Positions 60,561-64,000 of a stretch of 64,000 nt of DNA are shown in pieces. The DNA is from Nitzschia sp. pyKryTriq1. Lineage: Eukaryota > Bacillariophyta > Bacillariophyceae > Bacillariales > Bacillariaceae. The notes beneath the pieces were generated by a model. That model was not told where the DNA came from. It made no database searches and saw nothing but the letters and a program-made list of their open reading frames with translations. Location of the stretch: contig OY101120.1 in assembly GCA_956465555.1 (NCBI GenBank), positions 372,001 to 436,000 on the forward strand. The letters are read 5' to 3'. How positions within the stretch are numbered: the stretch's first letter is position 1; each line of letters opens with the position of its first letter. The translations under genes were made by a program, and so were the position numbers.

Positions 60561-61975
60561 TTTTTGACACTTGCTGTCGTCTGAAAAGGCTCTCTAGAGG
60601 GTATTGAGAGTCTGGGGGGAGGGGAGGGTTGTATCGTATAGGATCGTATCTGTCGGGAAAATACAGATATTAATACTGAATGGCCCGGATCATTTCAAAA
60701 TTAGCGGCTCCATTTTGTCGCACCGTATAAAAGAGATTTGCAATAAAAATAGGATCTTCCTTGTTTCAAGTGACGCTTGTTGCTGCCGTCCGTCATCTCG
60801 ATCGCATGGCATACCGTACTGGTACAAGTACAATACAGCAGCAACGTCAGCATTCTGCCCCGGAGAGATCTGTGATGCTTGAAGTTTGTAAGTTTGTGTG
60901 GTGGTGTAAACGGTTGTCAGTATGCGTTTCAATATCAATATTGGATCTCGTGCCGCATTCCGCATTCAATCATCTCGCGCCATCGTCGAGATTAAATAAT
61001 GATGATTCATTCGAGATCCCAGATCGAACATACCGTACTGGTACTGTAGTACACGTATGGGATGTGTACTTGTACCCCAACAACGACGACTCAGACGACT
61101 TCCCGAACTGTGTAGGGTCTTCACCAGTCTGAATAGAGTGAATACCTACATACTGGTAAAGGTAGACAACAACATACCAAATACCAACCCTGCCCCTTAA
61201 GTGTTGGTTTCTCAACCCTCTAATTATAAGAATTCGGATTCGGTCAGGGAGAACAAAAACTTTCTTTGTCCTCGTCAAGAACATGAGAATCGACCGTTAA
61301 GTGATTTGGAATGTTCGTTTCTCCTCGTGCATGACCCTCAATATGTCAGGCATATTCAAAACAATGACTTTTTGCTTAGTAGAAAAGCTTTGTTGAAAAC
61401 GTAGAAGAAATGACAAACTCTTCGTAAAACAAAAATCCATTATTTGTTTGTGCACCGCTTTTAGCTCAATTAAGGATTTAAGAACTGCATGACACCAATT
61501 ATAGATATTGAAGTCTTCTTTACGTTTACTTAACGTAAAATGGGTCAGCTGACGTTGATCATGTGGTTCAGAGGCATGGACATCTTGAGCAATAATTATT
61601 TGTCATCTTTCGCAAATGTTCTGCATTCCCGTGGAACAGTACCCGTGTACCGACCGTATCATCATCTAATCGTGCAAGTACAAATAATGGGTGTACCGTA
61701 GCTGATGTACGAATACTGGTACTGTACGAGTTGGGTATGGTTCTCTGCTGTACGAGCACTGTCGCGCTTTATTGCGCTTCACACAGACACAACGAACAGT
61801 CGACCAACACCACTCTATAGGTACAACTACAGTTGTTCTGGTACCATACTGCGTACAAGTACGGTGCTGAGCGGTACCCGCCGGTAGTCTATTAATCGTT
61901 CTTTCTTTGTTCATCGCATCATCGCATCATTATCGCATCGTTCCATCATTATATTTTCTCATTAAGGGTGCAGCA
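60561..61975. other. Spacer between HA genes 2 and 3
   Basis: 1.4 kb with no gene seen. It is AT-richer than average around 61360-61530. GTAC tracts lie at about 61025-61070 and 61670-61885, the latter ending about 90 bp before the start of gene 3. Confidence 0.55.
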
Positions 61976-63301
61976 ATGAGCTTCGTCAGCACTACTCGTA
62001 GTAGAGAATCAGATTTGACCATGTTTGCGATGAATGCTGCTTTCGATGAGCACAACGACATCGTTAACGTTGTTGGCTTTAGCGAAAACAACAGCAATAA
62101 TGGATCAGATCCGTGTGCGCCCATTGTAGATATTGATACCATTTTCGACGACGACGAAGAAGAAGACGCTGTGACGATTCCCTCGTCGTCGTTCCATTAT
62201 AATAAAGCGGATGCGTTTCAGCCAATGCCCCTTCAAGACGTTATTTTGTCTTCTGGTATGTTCGACTTGAGGGATGATTTCAAGTTTCACCATCATCAGC
62301 CAACAGCACCAGCTGATGATATGAGAAGCAACTTTTCGTATTATCAGCATTATCATCATAATAAGTCCATCATCCCGTCCGATGACATCCTATCGGACGT
62401 CCTCGATGAGCTGGATCACGTCACGTGTGATCTCCGCCCAGAAGAGATTGCACCCATGTCCATGATGCAGCAGCAGCATCAGCAGCAGCCACTCATCATG
62501 CTGCCTACACTCTGTGATCCCGTGATCCCGGCACCGCAAAGCTTCAAGCACTTGCTTCCATGCCCGAAACCCAAACGGCGTGTGGTTTCCGATGAAAGCG
62601 CTGCTTCCTCTGGTGCTTGTAACGTCAACAGCAGCCTCAGCATCGGGAACAACCACCTGCACCACCAATTCTTCGAGGATCGCGCCTCGATTCAAGTCAA
62701 ACGTCAAATATTTGACGAAGACGACTCCTGTCAATTTGTTGTCAAGCGCCAAAGACTACTTGACGACGATCCTGCTACTGCTTATTGTGGTGGTGAAGAC
62801 GACTCGGACGAGCAGCAAGGTGGAAAGTTTCGCCTGTATCAAGCCGAAAAATGGCACCAGAAGTTCCAGGAACTGATCAACTACAAGAACCTTCATGGTC
62901 ACGCTCAAGTTCCCCATGGTTACCGCCCCAACCCTACTCTGGCGCGATGGGCGAAACGTCAACGTTATCAATACAAGTTGTTTCAAGAAAACAAGCCGTC
63001 TACCATGACGGACGAACGGGTCGCTGCCCTCGAGGCGTTGGGCTTTGTGTGGGATAGTCACTCGGCTCTGTGGGAGGAGCGGTATAACGAGCTGAAGGAA
63101 TTCGTTCGAATGGCGGGACATGCCAACGTACCCTCCATACACCCACCCAACCCCAAGCTGGCCATTTGGGTCAAGTGCCAGCGAAGGCAGTACAAACTGC
63201 TGCTGGCTGGTGAAGCCAGCAACATCACGCAAGCTCGCGTGGATCTGCTCAACCAGCTGAACTTTGTTTGGGAGATTCGACGTGGTGTGCACTCGTCGTA
63301 A
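61976..63301 (+). CDS. HA-domain protein with two complete HA units
   Basis: 441 residues in one exon from the ATG at 61976. The N-terminal 280 residues are acidic to His/Gln-rich (DDDEEEDAV, MMQQQHQQQPL), with two KR-type motifs (PKPKRRVV and VVKRQRLLDDD) that look like nuclear localisation signals. HA unit 1 is at about 287-345: EKWHQKFQELINYKNLHGHA, LARWAKRQRYQYKLFQ, RVAALEALGFVWD. HA unit 2 is at about 360-435: LWEERYNELKEFVRMAGHAN, LAIWVKCQRRQYKLLL, RVDLLNQLNFVWE. These are the cleanest HA units of the three genes. An acidic front, nuclear signals and two Myb-like units make a transcription regulator plausible, but there is no direct proof. Confidence 0.85.
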   Translation: MSFVSTTRSRESDLTMFAMNAAFDEHNDIVNVVGFSENNSNNGSDPCAPIVDIDTIFDDDEEEDAVTIPSSSFHYNKADAFQPMPLQDVILSSGMFDLRDDFKFHHHQPTAPADDMRSNFSYYQHYHHNKSIIPSDDILSDVLDELDHVTCDLRPEEIAPMSMMQQQHQQQPLIMLPTLCDPVIPAPQSFKHLLPCPKPKRRVVSDESAASSGACNVNSSLSIGNNHLHHQFFEDRASIQVKRQIFDEDDSCQFVVKRQRLLDDDPATAYCGGEDDSDEQQGGKFRLYQAEKWHQKFQELINYKNLHGHAQVPHGYRPNPTLARWAKRQRYQYKLFQENKPSTMTDERVAALEALGFVWDSHSALWEERYNELKEFVRMAGHANVPSIHPPNPKLAIWVKCQRRQYKLLLAGEASNITQARVDLLNQLNFVWEIRRGVHSS

Positions 63302-63600
63302 CGTTGGTACGTAATAATATCAGCGCATTCGGTCTGTCTTGCTTAAGGAAGTGGAAAAAATGTAAGATATATTATAAAGCAAACAAAATGTCTTGATTCA
63401 TTCTACTGGCTGTAGCCAGAGAACTACTCTACGAACTGGTACTCTACTAGCTAGTAGCAAGATATGACGTGGACCCCACTTTCATTCTGTGAATTCAACG
63501 CAAGGATCATGTCCATAGAGAAAAGAAGTAGTAGTGTGTCCAGATCTAAACAGGGAATATTGACAGCTGGTCCCAAGCAAGAAAACAGACTAGTATGATG
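63302..63600. other. Convergent spacer near the window end
   Basis: 299 bp of 3' flanks with a short CTAG run (63444-63456). No gene is seen. Confidence 0.5.
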
Positions 63601-64000
63601 TCATGTCAATTCTCCGGCCATGACACGTTGAAAGTGTTCATCGACAGTCTTGAGATCCTCTCGCATCCGTGCTATTTGTTGATCGTGGTTGTAGTACTTG
63701 CGATAATGCCGGATCATACATGCCAACCATATGCCAAACAAGAGATATATCGAACAAGTCGTGAAGAAGGAGAGGGTGGACATATGTTTCTGCTGCAACT
63801 TGGGCTTGGAAATAAATTCCTTTCCACAATAACCATCACCGAGTTCAGCACTTTGGCCGCAGGTAGTTCGGAGCACGGAAAGAAGGGCGTTTCCATTCAG
63901 TTTCACGTGATCTACCATGAGCAAGGAAATCGCTGAAAAGTCGCCCTCATAGACCCAGTCGACGAGACGTGCATTCAACTGAGATTTGGTATTGTCATCA
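63601..64000 (-). CDS. C-terminal part of a membrane protein (cut by window end)
   Basis: An open frame enters from the right edge, reading DDNTKSQLNARLVDW, and continues 132 codons to the stop at 63601. It has a Cys pair region (TTCGQSAELGDGYCG), then one hydrophobic helix (STLSFFTTCSIYLLFGIWLA), and a charged cytosolic-looking tail (RHYRKYYNHDQQIARMREDL). It is probably a single-pass protein with the Cys-containing part on the outer or lumenal side. The family is unknown because the rest lies outside the window. The TTG start suggested at 63978 is not a real start. Confidence 0.6.
   Translation of the reverse strand, partial: DDNTKSQLNARLVDWVYEGDFSAISLLMVDHVKLNGNALLSVLRTTCGQSAELGDGYCGKEFISKPKLQQKHMSTLSFFTTCSIYLLFGIWLACMIRHYRKYYNHDQQIARMREDLKTVDEHFQRVMAGELT

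Overview
The window looks like nuclear DNA of a diatom, probably a pennate one. Three kinds of evidence support this. First, gene families: a diatom-type cyclin, three genes with helicase-associated (HA) domains but no helicase, two CRAL-TRIO proteins ending in the 'DVLLGRG' domain (DUF6824), and TPR-like and small acidic proteins of kinds common in diatoms. Second, at least two presequences carry the signal-peptide plus F-at-cleavage pattern typical of secondary plastid import. Third, introns are few and short (about 86-151 bp), with GT-AG ends. All calls come from reading the sequence; no searches were run. The supplied open frames often begin at TTG or GTG, so starts were moved to the first convincing ATG.

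Layout. 0-10 kb: the tail of an unidentified gene, a cyclin, a plastid-targeted VTT/DedA-type membrane protein, and a 2.4 kb tandem duplication carrying a small unknown gene plus a HAD-like hydrolase that survives whole in only one unit; then an FKBP isomerase. 10-20 kb: a 1378-residue kinase/C2H2 finger/PP2C phosphatase fusion behind a membrane anchor, a TMF-type golgin with one intron, and a VOC (glyoxalase-fold) protein. 20-27 kb: simple repeats, a copied scrap of the golgin gene, and a second tandem duplication (2.7-2.8 kb units) of the CRAL-TRIO/DUF6824 gene. 27-36 kb: a twin-GFA/CENP-V protein, a Ser/Lys-rich membrane-anchored protein, biotin-protein ligase and a flavin monooxygenase. 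36-46 kb: a TPR-like gene, an 811-bp Harbinger-type MITE with 39-bp perfect inverted repeats and TAA target duplications, frataxin, a Gly/Asp-rich single-pass membrane protein spread over two exons, SRP68, and a GNAT-YCII fusion. 46-52 kb: a weak ORF, a tandem pair of small LRR-like genes and a PPR-like protein. 53-63.3 kb: three divergent HA-domain genes in one orientation. The window ends inside a membrane-protein gene.

How genes relate. Most are ordinary housekeeping genes (secretion: golgin, SRP68; cofactors: biotin ligase, frataxin) with no operon logic. Many pairs converge with short gaps (25-300 bp). Local structure comes from tandem duplication (three independent cases plus the HA array). 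Intergenic DNA is strikingly rich in GTAC, GGTACC and CTAG palindromes. The most unusual items are the kinase-phosphatase fusion, the HA-gene array, the CRAL-TRIO/DUF6824 duplicates with an uneven divergence profile, and the MITE.
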